Part shown: positions 1 through 7,093 of the stretch, one piece after another
How the letters are laid out: every line of letters starts with the position of its first letter
Numbering within the stretch: position 1 is the first letter of the stretch
Notes under the pieces: generated by a model
The model's database searches: none
Seen by the model: the letters and a program-made list of their open reading frames with translations, nothing else
What the model was told of the DNA's origin: nothing
Made by a program: the position numbers and the translations under genes
DNA from: Bacteroidales bacterium UBA4243
GTDB taxonomy: Bacteria; Bacteroidota; Bacteroidia; Bacteroidales; F082
Length of the DNA: 19,673 bases
Direction: 5' to 3'
Assembly (NCBI GenBank): GCA_002396205.1
Contig: DGXB01000083.1
Location: forward strand, 1-19,673

Positions 1-170
1 GGGTTCCGCCTTACAGCGACCGCAGCGCTCCCGCGCACGGCCGCTCTTGGTTCTCTCTTCCTTATCCTTGCTGGCATCCCCTCAAGGATGCCTCTGTGCT
101 GGCCTCAGACTTTCAAAGATCTCTCGCAAACCTCCCCTCTGTCTTCCCCCTCTCCGTCGTTTGCGGGTGC
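1..170 (-). other. Structured, probably transcribed leader or ncRNA (partial at left edge)
   Basis: I see no convincing gene here. Read on the minus strand, the stretch lies just downstream of a good Bacteroidota promoter (170-200) and contains two strong hairpins. One is a perfect 7-bp stem (73-79 with 86-92). The other is a two-part GC-rich stem: 16-22 with 38-44 including one G-U pair, then GCGC with GCGC at 25-28 and 33-36 closing a GGGA tetraloop. A boxA-like ATCTTTGA lies between the promoter and the hairpins. Promoter, boxA-like motif and hairpins together would fit an rRNA operon leader with 16S off the left edge, but no 16S sequence is visible. An independent small RNA is the alternative. 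The identity is inference. Confidence 0.35.
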
Positions 171-200
171 AAAAGTACCACCTTTTCCCAAACTGACAAT
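170..200 (-). promoter_or_regulatory. Bacteroidota promoter reading leftward off the window
   Basis: On the minus strand, TACTTTTG (170-177) matches the -7 consensus TAnnTTTG. It is preceded by ATTG (197-200) at the standard 19-nt spacing, one base from the -33 consensus TTTG. Transcription would start near 162 and run to the left edge through the hairpin-rich stretch. Confidence 0.6.
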
Positions 201-380
201 GACTTTTTTCGGAAATTTTTACTCATGAATTATAATACACTAACAATCAACGAGAAAAAATTTACATCATGCAATTTCTACTGTTTTACTCACACCTTAA
301 TATTAATATATTGTGGATAAACCATGCCGTAACATCATCAAATTTTCATCCAAATATCAGTTTTTTTGAAGAAAATTGTA
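201..380. other. AT-rich intergenic region with no gene seen
   Basis: This AT-rich spacer separates the leftward promoter from the SPFH gene. A short open frame runs across it from 96, but it crosses the promoter and hairpins and resembles no protein family. I see no repeat or RNA gene in this stretch. Confidence 0.5.
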
Positions 381-388
381 TATCTTTG
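381..388 (+). promoter_or_regulatory. -7 box of the SPFH gene
   Basis: TATCTTTG is an exact match to TAnnTTTG and lies 27 nt before the start codon at 416, which would leave a leader of about 20 nt. No clear TTTG is found at the 19-21 nt spacing upstream, so the -33 half is weak. Confidence 0.5.
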
Positions 389-415
389 CCATGACAATTC
401 AAAAACGAAAAGACC

Positions 416-1222
416 ATGGCACAAACTTATGTAGTAAACAACAACAAGAAAATCGGCCGCTACATCCTTTGGGGTGCATTGGCGTTATTGGCCGTTATGG
501 TGTTTTTCTCCTCGTTCTACACCATTCGCTCAACCGAACGAGGCGTGCTTTCCACCTTCGGCAAGATGAGCGACGAGGTGATTGAAGACGGACTCCACAT
601 GAAGATTCCGTTCATCCAGAGCATCAAGCGCGTCAACGTGCAGCAGAAAAAGTTCGACGGACGCGAGAACAGCTACACACGCGACGTGCAGACTTCGGAA
701 GTGGAATACACCATCAACTACGACTTGGTGCGAGAGAACGTCAGCAAACTGATGAAGAACGTGGGCGACGACTACCACAACCGCATTGTAGTGCCTTTCA
801 TCCGTTCGGCAATGAAAGAATCTTTTGGCAACTTCGCCGCAACCGAAATCGTGGAGAACCGCGACGAGGTGCGCCGCCAAATTGAGCAACAGCTTCGTGA
901 GACGTTGGATGCCAACTATTTCACAAACGTACAGTTCCAGTTGGTGAACATCGACTTCGACGACGATTTTGAGACTGCCATCAAGGAAAAGCAGGTGGCC
1001 GAGCAGAACGCCTTGAAGGCCAAAAACGTAACCATCCAAGTGGAAGAGCAGGCCAAGCAGACCAAAATCAAGGCACAGGCCGAGGCTGAAGCCATGAGCA
1101 TCAAGGCGGCGGCCTTGGAGAGCAACCCAAAGCTGGTGAACTACGAAGCTGTGCAAAAGTGGGACGGGAAACTGCCTCAATACATGCTTGGCAACACCGT
1201 GCCCTTCATCGACTTGAAGTGA
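416..1222 (+). CDS. SPFH/prohibitin-family membrane protein
   Basis: This 268-residue protein belongs to the SPFH (stomatin/prohibitin/flotillin/HflK-C) family. Such proteins form large ring or cage assemblies on the membrane and influence quality control or membrane organisation. One membrane segment spans about residues 14-35, with a short cytosolic N-terminus rich in Asn and Lys. The SPFH domain follows directly, with the typical TERGVLSTFGK and the GLHMKIPFIQ strand. A long charged Ala/Lys/Glu/Gln-rich helix at about 195-235 is the usual oligomerisation coiled coil. The start at 416 follows the TATCTTTG promoter box, and an ATG at 391 is in another frame. The gene stands alone: no FtsH or NfeD partner is adjacent, so its exact role cannot be read from context. 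It converges with rimO. Confidence 0.88.
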   Translation: MAQTYVVNNNKKIGRYILWGALALLAVMVFFSSFYTIRSTERGVLSTFGKMSDEVIEDGLHMKIPFIQSIKRVNVQQKKFDGRENSYTRDVQTSEVEYTINYDLVRENVSKLMKNVGDDYHNRIVVPFIRSAMKESFGNFAATEIVENRDEVRRQIEQQLRETLDANYFTNVQFQLVNIDFDDDFETAIKEKQVAEQNALKAKNVTIQVEEQAKQTKIKAQAEAEAMSIKAAALESNPKLVNYEAVQKWDGKLPQYMLGNTVPFIDLK

Positions 1223-1237
1223 TTTGCTCGCCAGTTT

Positions 1238-1262
1238 AGGGGGCAAGGATCAAAACGCCCCT
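1238..1262. terminator. Possible hairpin between the convergent SPFH and rimO genes
   Basis: An AGGGG arm pairs with a CCCCT arm across a loop of about 12 nt in the 45-nt gap between the two stop codons. No run of T follows on either strand, so this is at most a weak bidirectional terminator. Confidence 0.3.
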
Positions 1263-1267
1263 CAACA

Positions 1268-2557
1268 CTATTCCACCACCCCATAGCAGTCGAAATAGTC
1301 GGCTTGTGTGATTTTGACTTGATAGAACTGCCCGATTTCCAACTCTTTTTCGGCTGGAATCAGGATTTCGTCATCAACTTCTGGCGAATCGTATTGGGTG
1401 CGACCGACATAATAGTCGCCTTCCAAGCGATCGATTAGCACCTTTTCGGTCTTGCCGACACGCTGGGCATTGATTTCCAAAGAAATATCCTGTTGGATGG
1501 CCATCAGTTTTTCGACGCGCTCCTGTTTAACTTCATCGGGAACATCGTCCTTCATTTCGTATGCCACAGTTCCTTCTTCAGGCGAAAAAGCGAACACTCC
1601 TGCCCTTTCGAAACGCATATCACGCACAAATTGGCAAAGTTCCTCGAAATCTTCCTCCGTCTCGCCAGGAAAACCGACAATAAAAGTGGTGCGGAAAGCG
1701 ATGTCGGGAACGTGCATTCGGACATTTTCGACAAAGCCAATGGTCTGCTCCTTATCAACACCGCGACGCATATCCTTTAATATATGTGTACTGATGTGCT
1801 GCAAAGGCAGGTCGATGTAATGGCAAATCTTGGGATTTTCGCGCATCAAGTCCAAAAGCTCGTCGGGGAAGCCCAAAGGATAGCCATAATGCAGCCTAAT
1901 CCACTCGAAGCCTTCGATTTCGCACAAGGCCTTCACCAATTCGACGATATGGGATTTGCCGTCAAGGTCGTGGCCATAATAGGTCAAGTCTTGGGCAATA
2001 AGGATGAGCTCTTTCACACCTTGTTTGGCCAAGCCCTTAGCTTCTTCAATCAAGTTCTCCATCGGCACGCTGACGTGACTACCACGGATGAGCGGAATGG
2101 CGCAGAAGGCACAACGGCGGTTGCATCCCTCTGAAATCTTGAGATAAGCGTAATGCTTAGGAGTGGAAAGCACACGCTGGCTGCAATAATCCGTCTTCAC
2201 CTCCTCTTTCAGCAAATCGGCAGCAATGAGGTTGACACTCTCCACGCCGTAGAAACCATCTACCTCATGGATTTCCTTCTGCAAGTCCTTGCGGAAGCGT
2301 TGCGAGAGGCAACCCGTTACATACAACTTGCTGATTCTACCTTGTTTGCGCAGTTCGGCATACTCCAAAATGGTGTCAACAGACTCCTCTTGCGCATCGC
2401 CGATAAAGCCGCACGTGTTGATAATGACCACGTCGGATTTCCTATCGGAATCGTGACGGATAAGGTAACGGTGCTGCAACAATGCGGCCAAATGCTCCGA
2501 ATCGACTTTGTTTTTGGAGCAGCCGAGGGTGATGATATTTAAAGAAGGTCTTTTCAT
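1268..2557 (-). CDS. rimO: Ribosomal protein S12 methylthiotransferase RimO
   Basis: RimO is a radical SAM enzyme that adds a methylthio group to a conserved aspartate of ribosomal protein S12. The 429-residue length is normal for the family. The N-terminal UPF0004 domain has its three cluster cysteines at 13 (LGCSKN), 49 (NTCGF) and 83 (TGCLSQR). The radical SAM motif CNRRCAFC places C145, C149 and C152, and a C-terminal TRAM domain covers about 367-429. The GCSKN motif and the ending separate RimO from the tRNA enzyme MiaB. The gene lies 87 nt downstream of ftsY on the same strand, separated by a repeat-rich hairpin, and is probably co-transcribed with it as in other Bacteroidota. Confidence 0.96.
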   Translation of the reverse strand: MKRPSLNIITLGCSKNKVDSEHLAALLQHRYLIRHDSDRKSDVVIINTCGFIGDAQEESVDTILEYAELRKQGRISKLYVTGCLSQRFRKDLQKEIHEVDGFYGVESVNLIAADLLKEEVKTDYCSQRVLSTPKHYAYLKISEGCNRRCAFCAIPLIRGSHVSVPMENLIEEAKGLAKQGVKELILIAQDLTYYGHDLDGKSHIVELVKALCEIEGFEWIRLHYGYPLGFPDELLDLMRENPKICHYIDLPLQHISTHILKDMRRGVDKEQTIGFVENVRMHVPDIAFRTTFIVGFPGETEEDFEELCQFVRDMRFERAGVFAFSPEEGTVAYEMKDDVPDEVKQERVEKLMAIQQDISLEINAQRVGKTEKVLIDRLEGDYYVGRTQYDSPEVDDEILIPAEKELEIGQFYQVKITQADYFDCYGVVE

Positions 2558-2567
2558 ATTGTTTTTT

Positions 2568-2639
2568 GACTTCGGGACACGGGACTTCGAGACTTCGGGG
2601 CAATCCTGTCGAAGGACCCGCAGTCTCGCAGTCTCGTAG
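2568..2639. repeat. GACTTCG / CAGTCTCG palindromic intergenic repeat
   Basis: Three GACTTCG units (2568-2574, 2583-2589, 2591-2597) are followed by two CAGTCTCG units (2621-2628, 2629-2636). The groups are inverted relative to each other: CGAGACTTCGG from 2588 pairs with CCGCAGTCTCG at 2618-2628 with one mismatch, giving a hairpin of about 10 bp. The loop carries CTGTCGAAGG, which resembles the core of the repeat at 8915-8976. It fills the ftsY-rimO gap and could affect read-through or mRNA stability. Confidence 0.7.
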
Positions 2640-2644
2640 TCATT

Positions 2645-3601
2645 TTATTCAAACAGCGAATCCACAAACGCCTTCCTGTCGAACACTTGCAAATGGTCGA
2701 TGCCTTCGCCGACGCCGATGTATTTGACCGGAATCTTGAATTGGTCGGAGATGCCGATGACCACGCCACCCTTGGCCGTGCCGTCCAATTTGGTCAACGC
2801 CAAAGCATTGACTTCGGTGGCTGCGGTGAATTGCTTGGCCTGCTCAATGGCATTTTGGCCTGTCGAGGCATCCAAGACAAGCAAGATTTCATGCGGCGCA
2901 TCGGGGACTACTTTCTGCATGACGGTCTTGATCTTGGTCAGCTCGCGCATGAGGTTGACCTTATTGTGCAGACGTCCAGCCGTGTCGATGATGACCACGT
3001 CGGCATCTTGGGCCACTGCCGACTTCACCGTGTCGAAAGCCACGGAAGCGGGGTCGGCACCCTGACCTTGCTGCACGATGGGCACTCCTACCCTTTCAGC
3101 CCAAATCTGAAGCTGGCTGACGGCGGCGGCACGGAACGTATCAGACGCACCAAGAATGACCTTCTTGCCTGCTTTCTTGAAGTTATGGGCCAACTTGCCG
3201 ATGGTGGTGGTCTTGCCCACGCCATTCACGCCCACGACCATAATGACATAAGGCTTCTTGTCGGCGGGAATCTCAAAGGTGGTGCCATCGCCCGAGTCGT
3301 TCTCCTGAAGCAAGGCCATGATTTCCTCCTTCAGGATACGGTTCAATTCGTTGGTGCCCACATACTTGTCGCGGGCGACGCGTTTCTGGATACGGTCGAT
3401 GATTTTCAAAGTGGTCTCAACGCCCACGTCGGAGGTAATCAAGATTTCCTCCAAGTTGTCGAGTACCTCATCGTCGACGGTCGACTTGCCGACAATGGCT
3501 TTCGTGATTTTGGAGAAGACGCTGGTCTTGGTCTTTTCAAGCCCTTTGTCGAGGTCTTCCTTTTGTTCTTTCTTCTTGGTCAGGAATGAGAATAGGCCCA
3601 T
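2645..3601 (-). CDS. ftsY: Signal recognition particle receptor FtsY
   Basis: FtsY is the SRP receptor GTPase. It docks ribosome-nascent-chain-SRP complexes at the inner membrane so that membrane proteins enter the Sec translocon. The protein has 318 residues: a short basic, charged N-terminus of about 25 residues, the helical N domain, then the NG GTPase. The motifs GVNGVGKT (124-131), DTFRAAA (154-160), DTAGR (206-210) and TKLDGTAKGG (270-279) are all intact. The long acidic A domain of E. coli FtsY is absent, as is usual in Bacteroidota. The gene lies downstream of rpmG and DUF4295 behind an intrinsic terminator, and upstream of rimO. Confidence 0.97.
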   Translation of the reverse strand: MGLFSFLTKKKEQKEDLDKGLEKTKTSVFSKITKAIVGKSTVDDEVLDNLEEILITSDVGVETTLKIIDRIQKRVARDKYVGTNELNRILKEEIMALLQENDSGDGTTFEIPADKKPYVIMVVGVNGVGKTTTIGKLAHNFKKAGKKVILGASDTFRAAAVSQLQIWAERVGVPIVQQGQGADPASVAFDTVKSAVAQDADVVIIDTAGRLHNKVNLMRELTKIKTVMQKVVPDAPHEILLVLDASTGQNAIEQAKQFTAATEVNALALTKLDGTAKGGVVIGISDQFKIPVKYIGVGEGIDHLQVFDRKAFVDSLFE

Positions 3602-3623
3602 GATTTTCTTTTTTTACAAACAC

Positions 3624-3658
3624 AAAAAGGCTCTCCCATAATGGTTATGGAAAAGCCT
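3624..3658 (-). terminator. Intrinsic terminator after DUF4295, upstream of ftsY
   Basis: On the minus strand, a 14-nt arm (3645-3658) pairs with 3628-3641 across a 3-nt loop, using two G-U pairs and one T-T mismatch. A run of U (A on the plus strand, 3624-3628) follows directly. It sits 22 nt past the DUF4295 stop and 22 nt before the ftsY start, so it probably ends or attenuates the ribosomal-protein transcript before ftsY. Confidence 0.75.
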
Positions 3659-3680
3659 GACTTTCAAATGATAACTTCAA

Positions 3681-3833
3681 TTATCTCTTAGCAAGGAACT
3701 CCTGCACCTTGTCGGCGGGGACGACAGTCTCCTCGAAATAATAGGCACCAGTCTTCTCAGAACGCTTCATTCTGATCACCTTGCTATAGGTCTTGTCCAA
3801 ACTACGAAGTGTAGCAACTGCTTTCTTTGCCAT
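3681..3833 (-). CDS. DUF4295 domain protein (50 residues)
   Basis: This short basic protein begins MAKKAVATL and ends VQEFLAKR. It matches the DUF4295 family, found in Bacteroidota almost always between rpmG and ftsY. The central stretch KTGAYYFEETVVPADKV is the family's most recognisable part. Its function is not established; its size, charge and fixed place beside L33 suggest a ribosome-associated role, which is inference. The stop is TAA at 3681-3683. The start codon lies 9 nt from the rpmG stop, so the two are co-transcribed from the rpmG promoter, and the terminator at 3624-3658 follows. Confidence 0.85.
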   Translation of the reverse strand: MAKKAVATLRSLDKTYSKVIRMKRSEKTGAYYFEETVVPADKVQEFLAKR

Positions 3834-3842
3834 AACTCTTAA

Positions 3843-4031
3843 TTATTTAATCTCCTTGTGGAGGGTCATTCTTTTGAGAATCGGGTTATACTTCATCAAC
3901 TCCAAGCGTTCGGGAGTGTTCTTCTTGTTCTTCATGGTGTAGTACCTTGAAGTGCCAGGCATTCCGCTTGCCTTATGTTCGGTGCATTCGAGAATGACCT
4001 TCACGCGTGCGTCTTTCTGTTTCTTTGACAT
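3843..4031 (-). CDS. rpmG: 50S ribosomal protein L33
   Basis: L33 is a small basic protein of the large ribosomal subunit near the E site. The 62-residue sequence has the L33 pattern RVKVILECTEH, then GTSRYYTMKNKKNTPERLEL and a C-terminal KYNPILKRMTLHKE. The cysteines of the zinc-binding (C+) form are not all present; only the ECTEH cysteine remains, so this looks like a C- form. The gene is first in its transcript, with a promoter at 4059-4089, and is followed by DUF4295. L28 (rpmB), which often precedes rpmG in Bacteroidota, is not here; ftcD occupies the upstream position. Confidence 0.95.
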   Translation of the reverse strand: MSKKQKDARVKVILECTEHKASGMPGTSRYYTMKNKKNTPERLELMKYNPILKRMTLHKEIK

Positions 4032-4058
4032 TGCTTTAACTCCTTTTTAATTTGGCTG

Positions 4059-4089
4059 CAAAAGTACAACTTTTTCAGATACCCGCAAC
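4059..4089 (-). promoter_or_regulatory. Promoter of rpmG-DUF4295
   Basis: TACTTTTG (4059-4066 on the minus strand) is an exact -7 match. GTTG (4086-4089) lies 19 nt upstream of it, one base from TTTG. It starts only 15 nt after the ftcD stop, so rpmG has its own promoter although ftcD is upstream on the same strand. Confidence 0.65.
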
Positions 4090-4104
4090 CGATTTCACAA
4101 AATT

Positions 4105-5805
4105 TTATTCTCCTTCGATAACCTTGTTCACAATTTGCAGAATTTCAGCTTCTTGCACAAGAGCAGTGGCCTCAATCTCGGCGGCTTCCTTCAAAATCTG
4201 GGCCTTGAAAGCCTCGTCCTTGAGCGATGCAGCGTTGATTTTGACGTTCAAATGGGCTCCCATGACGGCAGAACGAGCGCACAAGGCACCCACGCCAGCG
4301 TCGGTGACGGAGTTCGGATTGCCGATTTCAGCCATGGCGCGAACAACCTCGAAAGCCTTGAAGGCGGCCTTCATTGTGTGGAAAGGCACCTCGGTAGCAT
4401 ATTTCGTGGCCTCTTGGATGGCGGCGCTACGGGCAGCCTTCTCCTCGTCGGTCTTTTTCGGCAAGCCGAATGCAGCCATGATTTTGTTGAAGGCGTTGGT
4501 GTCTTCGTCGACGAGTTCGAGCAGCTCATCCTTGATGGCTTGACCCTTGACGGCCCAATTGCTGAACTCTTCCCAACGCTCGTCCCAGCCTGGCTTGTGC
4601 GACGACAGGTTGGCGACCATCGTGGCCAACGAAGCGCCGAGGGCACCCATGTAGGCCGAGATGGAACCACCACCAGGGGCGGGACTTTCAGAAGCCGTCT
4701 CGTTGGCAAAGCCCGTGCAGGTCATGTCGACGAGTTTCTTCTGCGTGTGGTCTTCGATGAGGTATTCGATGACCTTTTCCTTCGGGTTGAAGGGCTTCAG
4801 GTCGTCGAGGCCCATCGACTTGATGGCGATCTTCATAATTTCCTCTTCGCTCACGCCAAGGCTACGTTGTTGCTTGGCCAAATAGAACTTGCCAGCGTCC
4901 ATCAGCACCTTTTTGGGGATGAGGCCGACGATTTCGCAGCCAGTGACGCGCACGCCACGGGCAGCGGCCTTGGAGCAGACCTCCTCGAAGCAGACGTGGA
5001 CGGGCGACACGCTGATGTTGGTGATGTTCATCGACACCTGAGCGATGCCGTAGTCCTCGATGAACCAGCCGATGGCTTTGGTGGCCTTCAACGTTCCAGG
5101 AATCATGATTGGTTTGCCGTTTTCGTCCTTCATCGGCTTGCCGGTCACCTTGCCGCCTTCGCGCATCGGGCGACCCTTCTCGCGCACGTCGAAAGCGATG
5201 GCGTTGGCGCGGCGCGTCGAGGTGGTGTTGAGGTTATAGTTGATGGCCACGAGGAAGTCGCGGGCACCCACTTGGGTGGCGCCCGTGTGGGCCACATGTT
5301 CGTTCCATTCGTTGGGGCCGAAGTCGGGCTTCCATTGCTCCGTGCCGAGGCGCGAGGCCAAGGATTCGTATTCGCCCGTGCGGCAATAAGCGAGGTTGCG
5401 GCGCTCCTTGATGTAGGCGGCCTCCTCGTAGCAGTAAATCGGAATGTTGAGTTCATCGCCGAGGCGTTTGCCCAACTTGTGGGCGTACTCAACCACCTCT
5501 TCCATGGAGATGTTGCTCACAGGGATAAGCGGGCACACGTCGGTGGCACCTTGGCGCGGGTGGGCGCCGTGGTGCTGGCTCATGTCGATGAGTTCGGCGG
5601 CTTTCTTCACCACACGGTAGGCAGCTTCGCACACAGGCTCAGGCTCGCCCACAAAGGTGATGACGGTGCGGTTGGTGGTCATACCTGGGTCGACGTCGAG
5701 GAGTTTGACGCCTTCCACTTTTTCGATTTCAGCGGTCACTTGGTCGATGATATTCTTGTCGCGGCCTTCGCTGATATTCGGCACGCATTCGATGAGTTGT
5801 TTCAT
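4105..5805 (-). CDS. ftcD: Glutamate formimidoyltransferase / formimidoyltetrahydrofolate cyclodeaminase fusion
   Basis: This is the bifunctional last enzyme of one route of histidine degradation. It moves the formimino group of N-formimino-L-glutamate to tetrahydrofolate, releasing glutamate, then deaminates the product to 5,10-methenyl-THF. The 566-residue protein has a transferase half (about 1-330) starting MKQLIECVPNISEG, with the catalytic-type H82 in HHGAHPRQGATD. The cyclodeaminase half (about 364-566) has SPAPGGGSISAYMGALGASL and NPNSVTDAGVGAL. The order and size match animal FTCD (541 residues). I chose the ATG at 5805 because the family begins there; an in-frame start at 5856 adds 17 residues unlike the family. 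hutI, which supplies its substrate, lies 6.7 kb away in another operon. The probable leader contains a palindromic repeat. Confidence 0.95.
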   Translation of the reverse strand: MKQLIECVPNISEGRDKNIIDQVTAEIEKVEGVKLLDVDPGMTTNRTVITFVGEPEPVCEAAYRVVKKAAELIDMSQHHGAHPRQGATDVCPLIPVSNISMEEVVEYAHKLGKRLGDELNIPIYCYEEAAYIKERRNLAYCRTGEYESLASRLGTEQWKPDFGPNEWNEHVAHTGATQVGARDFLVAINYNLNTTSTRRANAIAFDVREKGRPMREGGKVTGKPMKDENGKPIMIPGTLKATKAIGWFIEDYGIAQVSMNITNISVSPVHVCFEEVCSKAAARGVRVTGCEIVGLIPKKVLMDAGKFYLAKQQRSLGVSEEEIMKIAIKSMGLDDLKPFNPKEKVIEYLIEDHTQKKLVDMTCTGFANETASESPAPGGGSISAYMGALGASLATMVANLSSHKPGWDERWEEFSNWAVKGQAIKDELLELVDEDTNAFNKIMAAFGLPKKTDEEKAARSAAIQEATKYATEVPFHTMKAAFKAFEVVRAMAEIGNPNSVTDAGVGALCARSAVMGAHLNVKINAASLKDEAFKAQILKEAAEIEATALVQEAEILQIVNKVIEGE

Positions 5806-5891
5806 TATTTCGTTAGATTTAGATTTCCATTTGTTGTTAAGGGCAGGGGGTGACACCGCCTGCTTATGAGCTGTTTTTTGACTCGCTTTGC

Positions 5892-5962
5892 GTCATTGCG
5901 AGGAGGCACGACGAAGCAATCCATTTTGATTCTCTGGATTGCTTCACTGCGTTCGCAATGAC
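5892..5962. repeat. GTCATTGCGAGG-type palindromic repeat
   Basis: The left arm (5892-5922, starting GTCATTGCGAGG and ending GAAGCAATCC) is inverted against the right arm (5936-5962, GGATTGCTTC to CGCAATGAC), around a 13-nt AT-rich loop. This is the widely scattered intergenic palindrome of the form GTCATTGCGA...GAAGCAATCC. It lies between the likely ftcD promoter and the ftcD start, so it would form a long hairpin in the mRNA leader. Confidence 0.8.
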
Positions 5963-5987
5963 ACGAAGCGCCCCCAAAATCGCGCGG

Positions 5988-5995
5988 CAAAGGTA
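5988..5995 (-). promoter_or_regulatory. Likely -7 box of ftcD
   Basis: TACCTTTG on the minus strand matches TAnnTTTG exactly. The -33 position holds no clear TTTG. It implies a leader of about 175 nt before the ftcD ATG at 5805, with the palindromic repeat at 5892-5962 inside it. Confidence 0.5.
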
Positions 5996-6021
5996 CGGCT
6001 TTTTTCGATACGAATGATAAT

Positions 6022-7026
6022 CTAATCCGAATCTGAACATTCAATATACCACATGAGCAAATTGGTATGCGGTCCCATTACCACATCTATAGGATTACGC
6101 ATCCGCCATTCCCAAAACGCATCAGAATCGACAACCATGTCCTTAGGGATAATTAGCCAGCCAAAATACTGGTCAAACAAATACTCCTCCAAGAAACCAT
6201 TATCAATGATTTTATTAAGCTGCTCAAGTTGATGATGGATCTCTTCTCCCCCATTCAGTTCAGGGTGGTCTTTTTCTGCTTTTACAAAACCTTCCACTGC
6301 TGCCATGTGTGCCTCCAAATAAAGGCAGGGATAACCACTTAATTTCTCCACTGAATCAACGTTTTCGTCAATCCATTGCAATTCCCCAACAATTGCGCCG
6401 AGCACACAGCATAACATCAATGAGTCATCAATAGCACCAGGAGCAACATGAACGTTGTATCCCACTTTCAAAGGATCATTCTTGACAAAATTCGTCGGCA
6501 CGAAAAAGTCCATCACTGTATGTTCCAGTTGTGACATTTGGCAGGTGTCAAGGTCGCTAGAGGTAATTCTCATCTTGAACCACCATCTCCCACACTCATA
6601 AAGTGTCAGCGACTCGTTTTCGCTTTTGGTAGAAAACACCGACCTAAGCCCATTAATCTTGAATCCGTCATTCTGGTAAGAAACCGCATTTGAAATGGCA
6701 TCTAATCCACCATGTATATTGGCCAGTTCTTGCATTAACTCCGAATACTCATCATGAATTCTTCTATCGTGACCAATTCCCGCAGGGTAAACATAAACCG
6801 ACAACAAGGTCTTTTTATTGGCACTCTCGTATACACCTCCGACATTCTCTTTCTTTTTGTCATAAGAATACAGCCCATCACGGTGATAGTCTCCCAATTG
6901 CAAAGGGAAAACGGCTTTTGTGGAAGCATGGACATAATCCCCTTTCGCCCTAATCCGTTTCGGTGACTGTGCTTGCGATTGACATAATAATAAGGCCAAA
7001 GCTAATAATAGTAATAGTCTTTTCAT
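6022..7026 (-). CDS. Secreted protein of unknown function
   Basis: I do not recognise this 334-residue protein. Residues 1-19 form a clear signal peptide (two basic residues, a run of Leu/Ala, then SQAQ before the mature part), so it is exported and probably periplasmic. There is no lipobox. The mature part is rich in aromatic and acidic residues, with no repeats or obvious catalytic motif. A C-terminal stretch from about 290 is rich in Trp, Phe and Tyr (YFGWLIIPKD, FWEWRMRNP). Base composition is visibly more AT-rich than in neighbouring genes, which could mean transfer or a fast-evolving accessory gene. It lies between the TonB-like pair and ftcD on the same strand, with 67 nt to the gene upstream. 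Confidence 0.75.
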   Translation of the reverse strand: MKRLLLLLALALLLCQSQAQSPKRIRAKGDYVHASTKAVFPLQLGDYHRDGLYSYDKKKENVGGVYESANKKTLLSVYVYPAGIGHDRRIHDEYSELMQELANIHGGLDAISNAVSYQNDGFKINGLRSVFSTKSENESLTLYECGRWWFKMRITSSDLDTCQMSQLEHTVMDFFVPTNFVKNDPLKVGYNVHVAPGAIDDSLMLCCVLGAIVGELQWIDENVDSVEKLSGYPCLYLEAHMAAVEGFVKAEKDHPELNGGEEIHHQLEQLNKIIDNGFLEEYLFDQYFGWLIIPKDMVVDSDAFWEWRMRNPIDVVMGPHTNLLMWYIECSDSD

Positions 7027-7093
7027 TGCTACAATAATTTATTTTACGAGCTGGTAAAGGTATATATTATTTCCTTACAAAATGTAATGGAAA

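Noticed and set aside
1..170. RNase P RNA, tmRNA or SRP RNA at the left edge
   Set aside because: A fragment similar to GAAAGTC and some CAGAG elements recalls RNase P, but the conserved GAGGAAAGTCC core and the order of helices do not fit; no tmRNA or SRP signature was found.
96..320. Small open frame at the left edge
   Set aside because: It runs across the leftward promoter and a hairpin, has no start context and looks like no known protein.
2687..3589. 300-codon open frame opposite ftsY
   Set aside because: Antisense shadow of ftsY with all GTPase motifs intact on the other strand.
4135..5853. Very long open frame (572 codons) on the plus strand opposite ftcD
   Set aside because: It is a mirror of the strongly supported ftcD gene; the translation is rich in His, Val, Asp and Gly without any family motif, as expected for the antisense of a GC-biased gene.
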